DNA from: Burkholderiaceae bacterium | GTDB lineage: Bacteria > Pseudomonadota > Gammaproteobacteria > Burkholderiales > Burkholderiaceae_C | Direction: 5' to 3' | DNA: 64,000 bases | NCBI GenBank assembly: GCA_016790515.1 | Contig: JAEUOY010000173.1 | Coordinates: forward strand, 1-64,000 | Shown here: positions 24,024 through 32,922 of the stretch, piece after piece | Layout: each line of letters opens with the position of its first letter | How positions within the stretch are numbered: position 1 is the stretch's first letter | The notes under the pieces: model-generated | Seen by the model: only the letters and a program-made list of their open reading frames with translations | Told to the model about the DNA's origin: nothing | The model's database searches: none | Program-made: the position numbers and the translations under genes

Positions 24024-24377
24024 GTGGACCTGATCCGCACCCTCGAACAGGAAGAGATCGCTCGCCTGAACAAGACGATTCCCGCGTTCGCCCCCGGCGA
24101 CACCGTGATCGTCAGCGTCAACGTCGTCGAAGGCACCCGCAAGCGCGTACAGGCCTACGAAGGCGTGGTGATCGCCAAGCGCAACCGCGGCCTGAACAGT
24201 AGCTTCATCGTGCGCAAGATCTCCAGCGGCGAAGGCGTCGAGCGCAGCTTCCAGCTCTACAGCCCGCTGATCTCGGGCATCGAAGTCAAGCGCCGCGGCG
24301 ACGTGCGCCGCGCCAAGCTGTACTACCTGCGCCAGCGCTCGGGCAAGTCGGCGCGCATCAAGGAGAAGCTCGCCTGA
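24024..24377 (+). CDS. rplS: 50S ribosomal protein L19
   Basis: A 117-aa ribosomal protein at the 30S-50S interface. It has [40 protein letters not shown] and [20 protein letters not shown], all typical of L19. The start is GTG at 24024 with an AGGAG upstream. The stop lies within a small hairpin (CCTGAAC-GAA-GTTCAGG) that is part of a 28-bp sequence repeated 95 bp downstream. Confidence 0.97.
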   Translation: MDLIRTLEQEEIARLNKTIPAFAPGDTVIVSVNVVEGTRKRVQAYEGVVIAKRNRGLNSSFIVRKISSGEGVERSFQLYSPLISGIEVKRRGDVRRAKLYYLRQRSGKSARIKEKLA

Positions 24378-24391
24378 ACGAAGTTCAGGCC
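24364..24391 (+). repeat. 28-bp repeat, copy 1 (overlaps the rplS stop)
   Basis: This copy covers the last four rplS sense codons, the stop and 14 bases beyond. It is identical to 24459-24486. It contains a 7-bp hairpin with a GAA loop (arms CCTGAAC and GTTCAGG). Confidence 0.85.
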
Positions 24392-24458
24392 GGTGCCATC
24401 CGTGCAGCGGAGGGCACCGCGGGGTGTGAAGCACACCGGCAGCGAACGCGCGATGCGC

Positions 24459-24486
24459 AGAAGCTCGCCTGAACGAAGTTCAGGCC
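24459..24486 (+). repeat. 28-bp repeat, copy 2
   Basis: Identical to 24364-24391, starting 95 bp later, outside any gene. It probably arose by local duplication of the rplS 3' end. Confidence 0.85.
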
Positions 24487-24587
24487 AGCGCCGCAGGCGC
24501 TGCGTCGCGCGAAGCGCGGCGGGGAGCGGACGAGGCGACGCGGCGAAGCCGCCCGCCTCGAGAGCGGGCGCCGAGCCTCTTGCAGCC

Positions 24588-24619
24588 ACAAGCCGCCCCC
24601 GGGCGGCTTGTTTTCTTCC
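24588..24619 (+). terminator. rho-independent terminator of the rpsP operon
   Basis: An 11-bp stem (ACAAGCCGCCC against GGGCGGCTTGT, closing on a two-base CC gap, so really a shorter stem with a four-base loop) is followed by TTTCTTCC. This is the clearest intrinsic terminator in the window. It lies 23 bp before the next gene. Confidence 0.85.
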
Positions 24620-24641
24620 GACCCGGCAGAATCTGCAGTCG

Positions 24642-25352
24642 ATGAGCAACCCGGCCGGGCCCCGCATCACCGACCCGCAGGCAATTCCCGTCGACGGTGT
24701 CGACGACCACCTGCCGCCGGTGCCGTTCGAGCGGTTGCAGCCCGGCGCGCTGCGCGAGCGCTTCGCCGCGCCGCCGGTCTGGACGCCCGAGATCTCCGGT
24801 GACGGCGCGCGCTTCAACCCGCAGCGCGCGCCGGCGGCGGCCGCGGTGCTGGTGCCGCTGGTGATGCGCGACGGCGGGCTGCAGGTGCTGCTGACGATGC
24901 GCACCGCCCATCTGCGCGACCATGCCGGGCAGATCAGCTTCCCCGGCGGCCGGGTCGAGGCGCACGATGCCGATGCCGTCGCGACCGCCCTGCGCGAGAC
25001 CGAGGAAGAGGTCGGGCTGGACCGCCGCCACGTCGAGGTGATCGGCGCGCTGCCGACCTATTCGACGGTGACCGGTTTCGTCGTCACGCCGGTCGTCGCG
25101 CTGGTCGAACCCGGCTTCACGCTCGCGCTCGACGACTTCGAGGTGGCCGAGGCCTTCGAGGTGCCGCTGCCGTTCCTGATGACCCCGGCCCACCACCGCC
25201 GCCACCGCTTCGAGATGGCCGGCGTGCAGCGCCAGTTCCTGTCGATGCCCTGGCAGGGCATTGCCGCCGACGGCCGGCCGCGACCGTACTTCATCTGGGG
25301 CGCGACCGCCGCGATGCTGCGCAACCTGTACGGCTTCCTGGCCCGCGGCTGA
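24642..25352 (+). CDS. Nudix hydrolase, CoA pyrophosphatase type (NudL-like)
   Basis: A 236-aa protein with a Nudix box matching the CoA-diphosphatase subgroup: GQISFPGGRVEAHDADAVAT then ALRETEEEVGL, preceded by VLLTMRTAHLRDHAGQ. The extra LLTxR...HxGQxxFPGG signature identifies the CoA/acyl-CoA pyrophosphatase branch rather than ADP-ribose or 8-oxo-dGTP enzymes. The N-terminal 60 residues are proline-rich. ATG 24642 follows the rpsP-operon terminator, so it has its own promoter. It is followed 28 bp later by a CobD-like gene. Confidence 0.88.
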   Translation: MSNPAGPRITDPQAIPVDGVDDHLPPVPFERLQPGALRERFAAPPVWTPEISGDGARFNPQRAPAAAAVLVPLVMRDGGLQVLLTMRTAHLRDHAGQISFPGGRVEAHDADAVATALRETEEEVGLDRRHVEVIGALPTYSTVTGFVVTPVVALVEPGFTLALDDFEVAEAFEVPLPFLMTPAHHRRHRFEMAGVQRQFLSMPWQGIAADGRPRPYFIWGATAAMLRNLYGFLARG

Positions 25353-25380
25353 TCCGGCCCGCCCGGTATCATCGGGCACG

Positions 25381-26367
25381 ATGAGCTTCTTCGCCGTCCT
25401 GCTGGCCCTGGTGATCGAGCAGCTCAAGCCGCTGCCGCGCGACAACTGGGTGCACCACGGGCTGGTGTCCTGGGTCGGCTGGGCCGGCCGCAACTTCGAC
25501 GCCGGCCGCGAGCACCATGCCTGGGTCGTCTGGAGCGTGTCGGTAGGCGTGCCGGGGCTGCTGCTGGCGGCGGTGTACCTGGCGATCCACCACTGGAGCC
25601 TGTTGCTGGCGCTGCTGTTCGACGTCGCGGTGCTGTACCTGACGCTGGGTTTTCGCCAGTTCAGCCACTACTACACCGACATCCGCGACGCGCTGGACCG
25701 CGGCGACGAGGCCGAGGCGCGCCGTCTGCTCGCCGAATGGCGCCACTTCGACGCCAGCGAGCTGCCGCGCACCGAGCTGTTGCGCCACGTGATCGAGCAT
25801 TCGCTGCTGGCCGCGCACCGCCATGTCTTCGGCGTGTTCTTCTGGTTCGTGCTGTTCTCGACGCTGGGCCTCGGGCCGCTGGGCGCGGTGCTCTACCGGA
25901 TGGCCGAATTCAGCGCGCGCTACTGGGCCTACCCGGCCAAGTCGCTCGGCGTGCCGGCCAACGAGCGGCTGATGGAGGTGTCGCAGAAGATGTTCGCGCT
26001 GATCGACCACGTGCCGTCGCGCCTGACGGCCTTCGGCTTCGCGGTGGTCGGCAACTTCGAGGAAGCGATCAACGCCTGGCGGCGCGATGCGGCGCGCTGG
26101 AAGCATGCCAACGAAGGCGTGATCCTGGCGTCGGCCGCCGGTGCGGTCGGCGTGCAGCTGGGCGGCAACGCCGCGCCGGGGGTCACGCCCGACCGGTCGC
26201 GCGGCTTCGAGGCCGGCCCGGTCGAAGACCCGGGCGCCGACGGCTCGACGGCCGGCGATCCGCCGCAGCTCGGCCACCTGCGCAGCATCGTCGGGCTGGT
26301 CTGGCGATCGGTCGTGCTGTGGATGCTGCTGGTCGCCCTGCTGACCCTCGCCAACCTCGTCGGCTGA
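25381..26367 (+). CDS. CobD/CbiB-like membrane protein
   Basis: A 328-aa inner-membrane protein starting MSFFAVLLALVIEQLKPLPR with several hydrophobic segments. It contains ALLFDVAVLYLTLGFRQFSH, FWFVLFSTLGLGPLGAVLYR and a region around HVPSRLTAFGFAVVGNFEEA that resembles CobD/CbiB of adenosylcobalamin synthesis. Betaproteobacteria carry such a CobD-like gene away from cobalamin clusters, and its function is unproven; AmpE-type annotations also occur. No cobalamin genes are adjacent here. Confidence 0.72.
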   Translation: MSFFAVLLALVIEQLKPLPRDNWVHHGLVSWVGWAGRNFDAGREHHAWVVWSVSVGVPGLLLAAVYLAIHHWSLLLALLFDVAVLYLTLGFRQFSHYYTDIRDALDRGDEAEARRLLAEWRHFDASELPRTELLRHVIEHSLLAAHRHVFGVFFWFVLFSTLGLGPLGAVLYRMAEFSARYWAYPAKSLGVPANERLMEVSQKMFALIDHVPSRLTAFGFAVVGNFEEAINAWRRDAARWKHANEGVILASAAGAVGVQLGGNAAPGVTPDRSRGFEAGPVEDPGADGSTAGDPPQLGHLRSIVGLVWRSVVLWMLLVALLTLANLVG

Positions 26368-26394
26368 CTCCTGCGCGCCGACTTTGCGTGAGCG

Positions 26395-27309
26395 TCAGTA
26401 ACGCTTGACCGAGAGCTCGGCGCGCAGCTCGGTATAGATGCGGTAGCGCGACGGGTGGATCGCGCCCCGGGCCAGCGCATCGCGCACGCCGCAGCCGGGC
26501 TCGTGCAGGTGGCTGCAGTTGTAGAAGCGGCAGGTCTGGGCATGCTCGCGGATGTCGGGCATCAGCGCGGGCAGGTCGGACGGCTCGAGCTGGCGCAGGC
26601 CGAACTCCTGGAAGCCCGGTGAATCGATCAGCGCGCTGCGCCGCGCCTCGTCGAGCCAGTACCAGCGGGTGTCGGTGGTGGTGTGGCGGCCGGTGTTCAG
26701 CGCCTTCGAGATCTCGCCGACCTGCGCCGCCGCGGCCGGCACCATCAGGTTGATCAGCGTGCTCTTGCCCATGCCGCTGGGCCCGAGCACCAGCGTGGCC
26801 TTGGCCGCCAGCAGCGGCGCCAGCAGCGCACGCGCCGCGTCGCCGCGCGCCTTCAGCGACAGCTCAATCACCGCCACGCCCATCGCCCGGTACGGCGCCA
26901 GCCGCTCGCGCGCCGCGGCCACTTCGGGCAGGTCGGTCTTGTTCAGCACGATCAGGGTCGGGATGCCGGCCGAATCGGCCGCGATCAGCGCCCGCGCCAG
27001 CTGGGTCTCGGCGTACATCGGCTCGACCGCCACCAGCACCAGCAGCTGGTCGAGGTTGGCGGCGAACGACTTGGTCTTCCACTCGTCCTGGCGGAACAGC
27101 AGGTTGCGGCGCCCGGCCACCTTGTCGATCACGCCCTCGTCGCCGGCGGGCTGCCAGTGCACCCGGTCGCCGACCACCACCTCGCTCTTCTTGCCGCGGG
27201 CGTGGCACAGCAGCCGCTGGCCGTCGGCTGCCTCGACCATGCAGTGGCGGCCGTGCGCGGCGACGACCAGGCCGTTGCCGGGCAGTCCGGCCGCGCCGCC
27301 GTCGCTCAA
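26395..27309 (-). CDS. rsgA: ribosome small-subunit-dependent GTPase A
   Basis: A 304-aa circularly permuted GTPase that helps 30S maturation. An N-terminal OB fold (GLVVAAHGRHCMVEAADGQR) is followed by the G4 motif VLNKTDLPE, then G1 LGPSGMGKSTLINLM, then G3 DSPGFQEFGL. The C-terminal zinc knuckle is CRFYNCSHLHEPGCGV. All motifs are present in the permuted order expected. It is preceded on the same strand by an M48 peptidase gene, itself downstream of the divergent orn promoter. Confidence 0.96.
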   Translation of the reverse strand: MSDGGAAGLPGNGLVVAAHGRHCMVEAADGQRLLCHARGKKSEVVVGDRVHWQPAGDEGVIDKVAGRRNLLFRQDEWKTKSFAANLDQLLVLVAVEPMYAETQLARALIAADSAGIPTLIVLNKTDLPEVAAARERLAPYRAMGVAVIELSLKARGDAARALLAPLLAAKATLVLGPSGMGKSTLINLMVPAAAAQVGEISKALNTGRHTTTDTRWYWLDEARRSALIDSPGFQEFGLRQLEPSDLPALMPDIREHAQTCRFYNCSHLHEPGCGVRDALARGAIHPSRYRIYTELRAELSVKRY

Positions 27310-27379
27310 TGGTGCACCCTTGGGCCTGCGGCCGGTCCCGCCACGCGGGTAGGAGCCCCTTCGGGCGGCCGTGCGGGGC

Positions 27380-28651
27380 TCATGCCGTGGCGGGCGGCAG
27401 CGCGGCCAGCCTCTCGCTGGCCGGCGGATGCGAGTAGTAGAAGCGCACGTACAGCGGGTCGGGGGTCAGCGTCGCGGCGTTGTCCTCGTGCAGCTTCAGC
27501 AGCGCACGCGCCAGGTCGGCGCCGCTGGCCTGGGCGCAGGCATAGGCATCGGCCTGGAACTCATGGCGGCGCGACAGCTGGGCCAGCAGCGGCGAGACGA
27601 AGAAGCCGAACACCGGCACCACGCTCAGGAACAGCAGCAGCGCCAGCGCGTCGTTGGGCGCGCCGAGGTTCGGCATCACGCCCAGTCCCAGGTAGAACCA
27701 GCTCTGGCCGGACAACCAGCCCAGCAGCGCCAGACCGGCCAGGCTGGCGGCGAACATCACCACCAGGCGCTGGGTGATGTGGTGGTGCTTGAAGTGGCCC
27801 AGTTCGTGCGCCAGCACCGCCTCGACCTCCGGCGGCGACAGCTTGTCGAGCAGGGTGTCGAAGAAGACCACCCGCTTGGCCGCGCCCAGCCCGGTGAAAT
27901 AGGCGTTGCCATGGGCCGAGCGGCGGCTGCCGTCCATCACGAACAGGCCCTTGGCGGCGAAGCCGCAGCGCTGCATCAGGGCCTGCACCCGGGCCTTCAA
28001 GGCCTCGTCGGCCAGCGGGGTGAACTTGTTGAACAGCGGCGCGATCAGCGTCGGGTACAGCACCATCGCCAGCAGGTTGAAGGCGGCCCAGGCGCCCCAG
28101 GCCCACAGCCACCACATCGCGCCGGTGGCGCCCATGATCCACAGCACCGCGGCGGCCAGCGGCAGGCCGATCACGACGCCGATCGCCGCCGCCTTGAACA
28201 GGTCGGTCAGCCACAGCCGCGAGGTCGTGCGGTTGAAGCCGAAGCGCTGCTCGATACGGAAGGTGCCGTACCACTCGAAGGGCAGGTCGAGCAGCGCGCC
28301 GATCAGCGTGAAGGCGGCCAGCAGCGCCAGCTGGTAGGCCATCGCGCCGAAACGCGGTTCGACGGCGTCGCGCAGCGCGGCGTTCAGCGCGTCCAGCCCG
28401 CCGAGCAGCGTCCAGCCCAGCAGCAGCACGCTGGCGAAGGCGGTGGCCAGCAGGCCGAAGCGGCCCTTGGCCAGCGTGTAGTCGGCCGCACGCTGGTGCG
28501 CGGCCAGCGTGACCGCGCCGGCAAAGGCCGGCGGCACGCGGTCGCGGTGGGCGGCGACATGGCGCATCTGGCGCGTGGCGAGCCACAGCTTGATGCCCAG
28601 CGAGAGCACCAGCGCGGCGGCGAACAGCAGGGTCAGCGGCATCGGCGACAT
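27380..28651 (-). CDS. M48-family (Ste24/CAAX prenyl protease-like) membrane metallopeptidase
   Basis: A 423-aa membrane protease. About five to seven hydrophobic segments surround the zinc motif [11 protein letters not shown] (H282, E283, H286), and the third zinc ligand glutamate is in [11 protein letters not shown]. The N-terminal M48_N region contains [19 protein letters not shown], the hallmark of Ste24-type enzymes. Bacterial substrates are unknown; quality control of membrane proteins is a common suggestion. It is divergent from orn. Confidence 0.9.
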   Translation of the reverse strand: MSPMPLTLLFAAALVLSLGIKLWLATRQMRHVAAHRDRVPPAFAGAVTLAAHQRAADYTLAKGRFGLLATAFASVLLLGWTLLGGLDALNAALRDAVEPRFGAMAYQLALLAAFTLIGALLDLPFEWYGTFRIEQRFGFNRTTSRLWLTDLFKAAAIGVVIGLPLAAAVLWIMGATGAMWWLWAWGAWAAFNLLAMVLYPTLIAPLFNKFTPLADEALKARVQALMQRCGFAAKGLFVMDGSRRSAHGNAYFTGLGAAKRVVFFDTLLDKLSPPEVEAVLAHELGHFKHHHITQRLVVMFAASLAGLALLGWLSGQSWFYLGLGVMPNLGAPNDALALLLFLSVVPVFGFFVSPLLAQLSRRHEFQADAYACAQASGADLARALLKLHEDNAATLTPDPLYVRFYYSHPPASERLAALPPATA

Positions 28652-28741
28652 GGCGCGAAGTGTAGGGGGGCCGGGCGGTCGCTGCAGGCGCGCGATCGAG
28701 GGCCGCGAATGACGGCCGTCGGGGGCTGCGACAATGATCGA

Positions 28742-29314
28742 ATGAGCACCCGCCCCGACGCACCCGCGCTGTCACCGAGCGACCAGAACCTGGTCTGGAT
28801 CGACCTCGAGATGACCGGCCTGTCGCCCTTCACCGACCGCATCATCGAGATCGCGGTCATCGTCACCGACCCGCAGCTGAGCGTGCGCATCGAGGGCCCG
28901 GTGTTCGCGATCCACCAGAGCGACGCGGTGCTCGACGCGATGGACAACTGGAACAAGGGCACGCACGGCAAGAGCGGGCTGATCGACCGCGTGCGGGCGT
29001 CGACGGTCGACGAGGCGGCGGCCGAGGCGCAGCTAATCGACTGGCTGAAGGCCTACGTGCCCAAGGGCAAGAGCCCGATGTGCGGCAACTCGATCTGCCA
29101 GGACCGGCGCTTCCTGGCCAAGGACATGCCCAGGCTGGAAGACTTCTTCCACTACCGAAACCTCGACGTCAGCACGCTGAAGGAGCTGGCGCGGCGCTGG
29201 AAGCCGGCGGTGCTCGACAGCTTCAAGAAGGCCCAGTCGCACACCGCGCTGGCCGACATCCACGAATCGATCGACGAGCTGCTGCACTACCGGCAGCACC
29301 TGTTGAGCGTCTGA
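28742..29314 (+). CDS. orn: oligoribonuclease
   Basis: A 190-aa DEDDh 3'-to-5' exonuclease that degrades di- and short oligoribonucleotides, including pGpG from c-di-GMP turnover. Exo I is [11 protein letters not shown] (D21, E23), Exo II includes [13 protein letters not shown], and Exo III is [19 protein letters not shown]. Length is the family norm. ATG 28742 is preferred because it lies just before the conserved region. It is divergent from the M48 peptidase gene with about 90 bp between. Confidence 0.97.
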   Translation: MSTRPDAPALSPSDQNLVWIDLEMTGLSPFTDRIIEIAVIVTDPQLSVRIEGPVFAIHQSDAVLDAMDNWNKGTHGKSGLIDRVRASTVDEAAAEAQLIDWLKAYVPKGKSPMCGNSICQDRRFLAKDMPRLEDFFHYRNLDVSTLKELARRWKPAVLDSFKKAQSHTALADIHESIDELLHYRQHLLSV

Positions 29315-29347
29315 CCGGCGCCGGGCGGTCGGCCCGCGCAATCGCGT

Positions 29348-29704
29348 TCAGACGGCCAGCAGGTCGACCTCGAAGATCAGCGTCGCGTTCGGCGGAATCA
29401 CGCCGCCGGCGCCGCGCGCGCCGTAGCCGAGTTCGGCCGGGATCTGCAGCACCCGGGTGCCGCCGGTCTTCATGCCCTGCACGCCTTCGTCCCAGCCGCG
29501 GATCACCATGCCGGCGCCGAGGTGGAAGCGGAACGGGTCGCCGCGGTCCTTGCTGGAATCGAACTTGCGGCCGCGGCCGTCGGCGGCGGCGGGGTCGTGC
29601 AGCCAGCCGGTGTAGTGCACGGTGACCTGGGCGCCGGCGGTCGCTTCGGCGCCGGTGCCCGGCGTGGTGTCGTCGTACTGCAGGCCGGAGGCGGTGGTGA
29701 TCAT
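29348..29704 (-). CDS. FKBP-type peptidyl-prolyl isomerase
   Basis: A 118-aa single FKBP domain with no signal peptide, so cytoplasmic. It has VTVHYTGWLHDPAAADGRGR, KFDSSKDRGDPFRFHLGAG, MVIRGWDEGVQGMKTGGTRV and YGARGAGGVIPPNATLIFEV, covering the whole proline-isomerase active site. I start at the ATG 29704 (MITTASGLQY), which matches homologues, rather than a TTG at 29722. It is separated from gluQ by 36 bp on the same strand. Confidence 0.92.
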   Translation of the reverse strand: MITTASGLQYDDTTPGTGAEATAGAQVTVHYTGWLHDPAAADGRGRKFDSSKDRGDPFRFHLGAGMVIRGWDEGVQGMKTGGTRVLQIPAELGYGARGAGGVIPPNATLIFEVDLLAV

Positions 29705-29740
29705 GACGGGGGTCCAGTTCAACAGGAGAGGGGGTCGGCA

Positions 29741-30634
29741 TCATGCCATCGCCGGCTCGGCGGGCCAGGCGGCGGCCCAGGCCGCGGCGGCTGCCGCCAG
29801 CCCCTCGCCGACGGTCGCGCCCGGCAGCGGCGGCAGGCCCAGCACCGCGGCGGCGGCGCGCAGCGCGACCAGCGGGTCGCCGGTGTCCAGCGCCTTCGCG
29901 CCGTTCTGCTTGCTCAGCTTGTGGCCGTCGGCGCCCAGCACCAGCGGCGTGTGCAGGTAGCGCGGCGTCGGCAGCCCCAGCAGGCGCTGCAGGTGGATCT
30001 GGCGCGCGGTGTTGTCGGCCAGGTCCTCGCCGCGCACGACGTCGGTGACGCCCTGCGCGCCGTCGTCGACGACCACCGCGAGCTGGTAGGCCCACAGCCC
30101 GTCGGCGCGCTTCAGCACGAAGTCGCCGACCGCCTGGGCCACGTCCTGCCGCTGCGCGCCGAGGCGGCGGTCGCACCAGTCGATCACGATGCCGGCACCC
30201 TGGGCGTCGACCGTGCGCAGCCGCATCGCCCGGGCCGGCCTGCCGTGCAGCCCGCTGCGGCAGGTGCCGGGGTAGACGCGCTCGCCGAAGCGCCGGTGGT
30301 CGCTGCCCCGCGCCGCCAGCGCGCCTTCGATCTCGCGCCGCGTGCAGCCGCAGGGGTAGGCCCAGCCGGCGGCCAGCAACCGGTCCAGCGCCGCCTGGTA
30401 CAACGCACCGCGGCCGGATTGCCACAGCGGCGGCTCGTCCGGCTGCAGGCCCAGCGCCGCGAGCTGCGCGACGATCGTCTCGGCCGCGCCGGGCAGGCAG
30501 CGCGGCGTGTCGACGTCCTCGATGCGCAGCAGCCAGCGCCCGCCGCGGGCGCGCACGTCGAGCCAGCTGGCCAGCGCGGCGACCAGGCTGCCGGCGTGCA
30601 ACGGGCCGGTCGGCGAGGGCGCAAAACGACCCAC
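29741..30634 (-). CDS. gluQ: glutamyl-queuosine tRNA(Asp) synthetase
   Basis: A 297-aa paralogue of glutamyl-tRNA synthetase lacking the anticodon-binding domain. It attaches glutamate to queuosine in tRNA-Asp. The HIGH-like motif is [20 protein letters not shown], the KMSKS-like motif is [16 protein letters not shown], and the zinc ligands lie in [12 protein letters not shown] and YPGTCRSG. The start is a GTG at 30634 (VGRFAPSP), because no in-frame ATG lies close and the sequence before it is not conserved. Confidence 0.93.
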   Translation of the reverse strand: MGRFAPSPTGPLHAGSLVAALASWLDVRARGGRWLLRIEDVDTPRCLPGAAETIVAQLAALGLQPDEPPLWQSGRGALYQAALDRLLAAGWAYPCGCTRREIEGALAARGSDHRRFGERVYPGTCRSGLHGRPARAMRLRTVDAQGAGIVIDWCDRRLGAQRQDVAQAVGDFVLKRADGLWAYQLAVVVDDGAQGVTDVVRGEDLADNTARQIHLQRLLGLPTPRYLHTPLVLGADGHKLSKQNGAKALDTGDPLVALRAAAAVLGLPPLPGATVGEGLAAAAAAWAAAWPAEPAMA

Positions 30635-30677
30635 GACAGGGCCGACGACAGGGCCGCTCAGACAGCCGGCCACCCAC

Positions 30678-31670
30678 TCACTCCACCGGCACCGGCAGGC
30701 CGACGTAGCGCTCCAGCAGCGCGCGGCGGGTGGCCGGGCTCTCCAGCTGGTCGAGCCACCACTGCAGCGCCAGGCCCTGCGGCGCCTTGCGCGGCTGCGA
30801 GGTGGCCGCCGTGCGCCAGGCATAGCCGAACTGCGAGGGCAGGCGCGCGCGCTGCACCGGCCTGGCCACCAGCCGGCCCAGCCGCAGCTGCTCGCGCACC
30901 TGCGGTTCGGGCACGAAGCCGACGCCCAGGCAGCGCATCAGCGCCTCGATCTTCGCGGCCATCGACGAGACGGTGAACACGTCCTGCCCGGGCAGCAGGT
31001 TGACGGTGATCGGCGCCAGCTTCTGCGCCGAATCGGCCACCGCCACCGCGCGGTGGGCCATGATCTGCGCATCGCTCAGCGGCTCGTCGGCGCGTGCCAG
31101 CGGATGGTGCGGCGCCATCGCGAAGACGAACTCGACCGCGCCGAGCGGCCGCAGCTCGATGCCCGACTGCGGCGGCGAGGTCATCATCGCGCCGATCACC
31201 AGGTCGGCCTGGCCGTGCACCAGCGCCTCCCACAGCCCGGCCATCACCTCGCTGCGCAGCCTCAGCCGGGTGCCGGGGCCGCGGTCGTCGGCGCCGCGCA
31301 GCGCGTAGAAGCCCTCGACCAGCTCGAAGATCGTCAGCCGCGAGATCACGTCGTCGACGGCCACCGTCAGCTCGCTCTCCCAGCCGGTGGACACGCGCCG
31401 CACCCGGTTGGCCACCGCGTCCATCTCGGCGAGCAGGCGGCGGCCTTCGTCGAGCAGCTCCTGGCCGGCGGCGGTCAGCTGGGCCTGGCGCGAGCGGCGG
31501 TCGAACAGCAGCACGTCGAGCGCGTCCTCGAGCTGGCGCACGCTGTAGGTCAGCGCCGACGGCACCCGGCCCAGCTCGCGCGCCGCCGCGGCGAAGCTGC
31601 CGCTGCGGGCGATGATGTCCATCATCTGCAGGGCTTCGGGGGTCAGGGCGTTGCGGCGCGGCGGGTTCAT
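30678..31670 (-). CDS. LysR-family transcriptional regulator
   Basis: A 330-aa regulator with an N-terminal winged helix ([40 protein letters not shown]) and a C-terminal periplasmic-binding-protein-like effector domain. It is divergent from a pirin gene with 94 bp between starts, and this pairing is common in Burkholderiales. It probably controls the pirin gene and itself. No convincing T-N11-A site was picked out. Confidence 0.93.
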   Translation of the reverse strand: MNPPRRNALTPEALQMMDIIARSGSFAAAARELGRVPSALTYSVRQLEDALDVLLFDRRSRQAQLTAAGQELLDEGRRLLAEMDAVANRVRRVSTGWESELTVAVDDVISRLTIFELVEGFYALRGADDRGPGTRLRLRSEVMAGLWEALVHGQADLVIGAMMTSPPQSGIELRPLGAVEFVFAMAPHHPLARADEPLSDAQIMAHRAVAVADSAQKLAPITVNLLPGQDVFTVSSMAAKIEALMRCLGVGFVPEPQVREQLRLGRLVARPVQRARLPSQFGYAWRTAATSQPRKAPQGLALQWWLDQLESPATRRALLERYVGLPVPVE

Positions 31671-31764
31671 GGCGGTTTCATCTTATTTGAATGGCCGCTT
31701 CAAGACGATGCCGGCCCGGCCGAACGCTGGTGGTGCGACGATGCAGGCCTCGAAGGAGACGACC

Positions 31765-32466
31765 ATGATCACCCTGCGCCGCAGTGCCGACCGGGGCTAT
31801 GCCGACCACGGCTGGCTCAAGAGCTTCCACACCTTCTCGTTCGCCGACTACCACGACCCGGCCCACATGGGCTTCGGCAACCTGCGCGTCATCAACGAGG
31901 ACCGCATCGCGCCCGGCACCGGCTTCGGCACCCATGGCCACCGCGACATGGAGATCGTCAGCTACGTGCTCGAAGGGGCGCTGGCGCACCAGGACAGCAT
32001 GGGCAACGGCACCGCGATCCTGCCCGGCGAGGTGCAGCGGATGAGCGCCGGCACCGGCGTGCGGCACAGCGAGTTCAACCACGTGAAGGACCGGGCCACG
32101 CATTTCCTGCAGATCTGGATCCTGCCGGACCGCGCCGGCATCGCACCGGGCTACGAGCAGAAGGCCTTCTCCGACGCCGACAAGCGCGGCCGGCTGCGGC
32201 TGGTGGCCTCGTCCGACGGCCGCGACGGCGCGGTCACGCTGAATGCCGATGCCGCGATCCGCGCCGGGCTGTTCGACGGCGACGAAGCGGCCGAGCTGGC
32301 GCTGGACCCGGCGCGGCGCACCTGGGTGCACGTGGCGCGCGGCGCGGTCAGCGTCAACGGCCAGGCGCTGCAGGCGGGCGACGCGATCGGGCTGGCCGAC
32401 GAGCCCCGGCTGACGATCTCGGGCGGGCAGGGCGCCGAGGTGCTGGTGTTCGACCTGGCGCGCTGA
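31765..32466 (+). CDS. pirin-family bicupin
   Basis: A 233-aa two-domain cupin. The metal site of the N-terminal cupin is complete: H57 and H59 in GTHGHRDME, H101 and E103 in GVRHSEFN. Family members such as YhhW act as quercetin dioxygenases or as redox-sensing regulators. ATG 31765 has AAGGAGA seven bases upstream, which settles the start. It is divergent from a LysR regulator. Confidence 0.93.
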   Translation: MITLRRSADRGYADHGWLKSFHTFSFADYHDPAHMGFGNLRVINEDRIAPGTGFGTHGHRDMEIVSYVLEGALAHQDSMGNGTAILPGEVQRMSAGTGVRHSEFNHVKDRATHFLQIWILPDRAGIAPGYEQKAFSDADKRGRLRLVASSDGRDGAVTLNADAAIRAGLFDGDEAAELALDPARRTWVHVARGAVSVNGQALQAGDAIGLADEPRLTISGGQGAEVLVFDLAR

Positions 32467-32653
32467 GTGGCGGCAGCGCGAAGCTGTGGTGCGCGGCTTT
32501 GGTCTGCGGTTCAAGCCACGCACGCAGGCGTTGCTAGCCTGGTGAGGCCGAGAGTCTTGTCGAGGAGGTGCTGACCGGCGAAGCGATCGCGTGATGCTGG
32601 GGCCTGCATTGCCGGCTGACTGATCTCGGGGGACGGGCCGAAGGGCTCTTGAC

Positions 32654-32668
32654 GACCCGAACCGGGTA
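32654..32668. promoter_or_regulatory. distal palindrome of the sulfatase locus
   Basis: GACCCGAACCGGGTA matches TACCC-N5-GGGTA except for the first base. It lies 196 bp upstream of the proximal copy and could bind a second regulator dimer for looping, or be chance. Confidence 0.4.
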
Positions 32669-32849
32669 TCCAGCTGCCCGGATCGATGGTCGTGAAGCAG
32701 TCCTCGGCGGGCGCCATCGGTCCAGTGGCACCCGCGAAGCCCGCAATAGGCAGGGTTCGGCGGATCCGTCGATCGCCACTTCTGCCCGGTGCAGAACGAA
32801 GGGCGGGCGTGCCGCTGGGGGCTGGAGCAGCCCCATGACACTGCAGGCG

Positions 32850-32864
32850 TACCCAAAACGGGTA
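32850..32864. promoter_or_regulatory. proximal TACCC-N5-GGGTA palindrome before the porin-like gene
   Basis: TACCCAAAACGGGTA, followed by AT, ends 58 bp upstream of the porin-like gene start. The same palindrome (TACCCATATTGGGTA, also followed by AT) precedes the winged-helix regulator at 39569. A shared operator is the simplest explanation. Confidence 0.6.
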
Positions 32865-32922
32865 ATCCGGTGGTGATCGCGCCGACCGTGTTGGCCCTGC
32901 CGCCGATAAGCTCGCCAGCACC

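Larger units (their letters stand above)
32467..32922. other. 456-bp gene-free region left of the sulfatase locus
   Basis: No open frame here resembles a known protein. It holds two palindromes of the form (T/G)ACCC-N5-GGGTA (32654-32668 and 32850-32864), which probably belong to the promoter region of the following outer-membrane protein gene. Confidence 0.5.

Noticed and set aside
32467-32922. Possible transposase remnant in the gap before the porin-like gene
   Set aside because: No frame showed a DDE or HTH motif and no terminal inverted repeats or target duplications were found.
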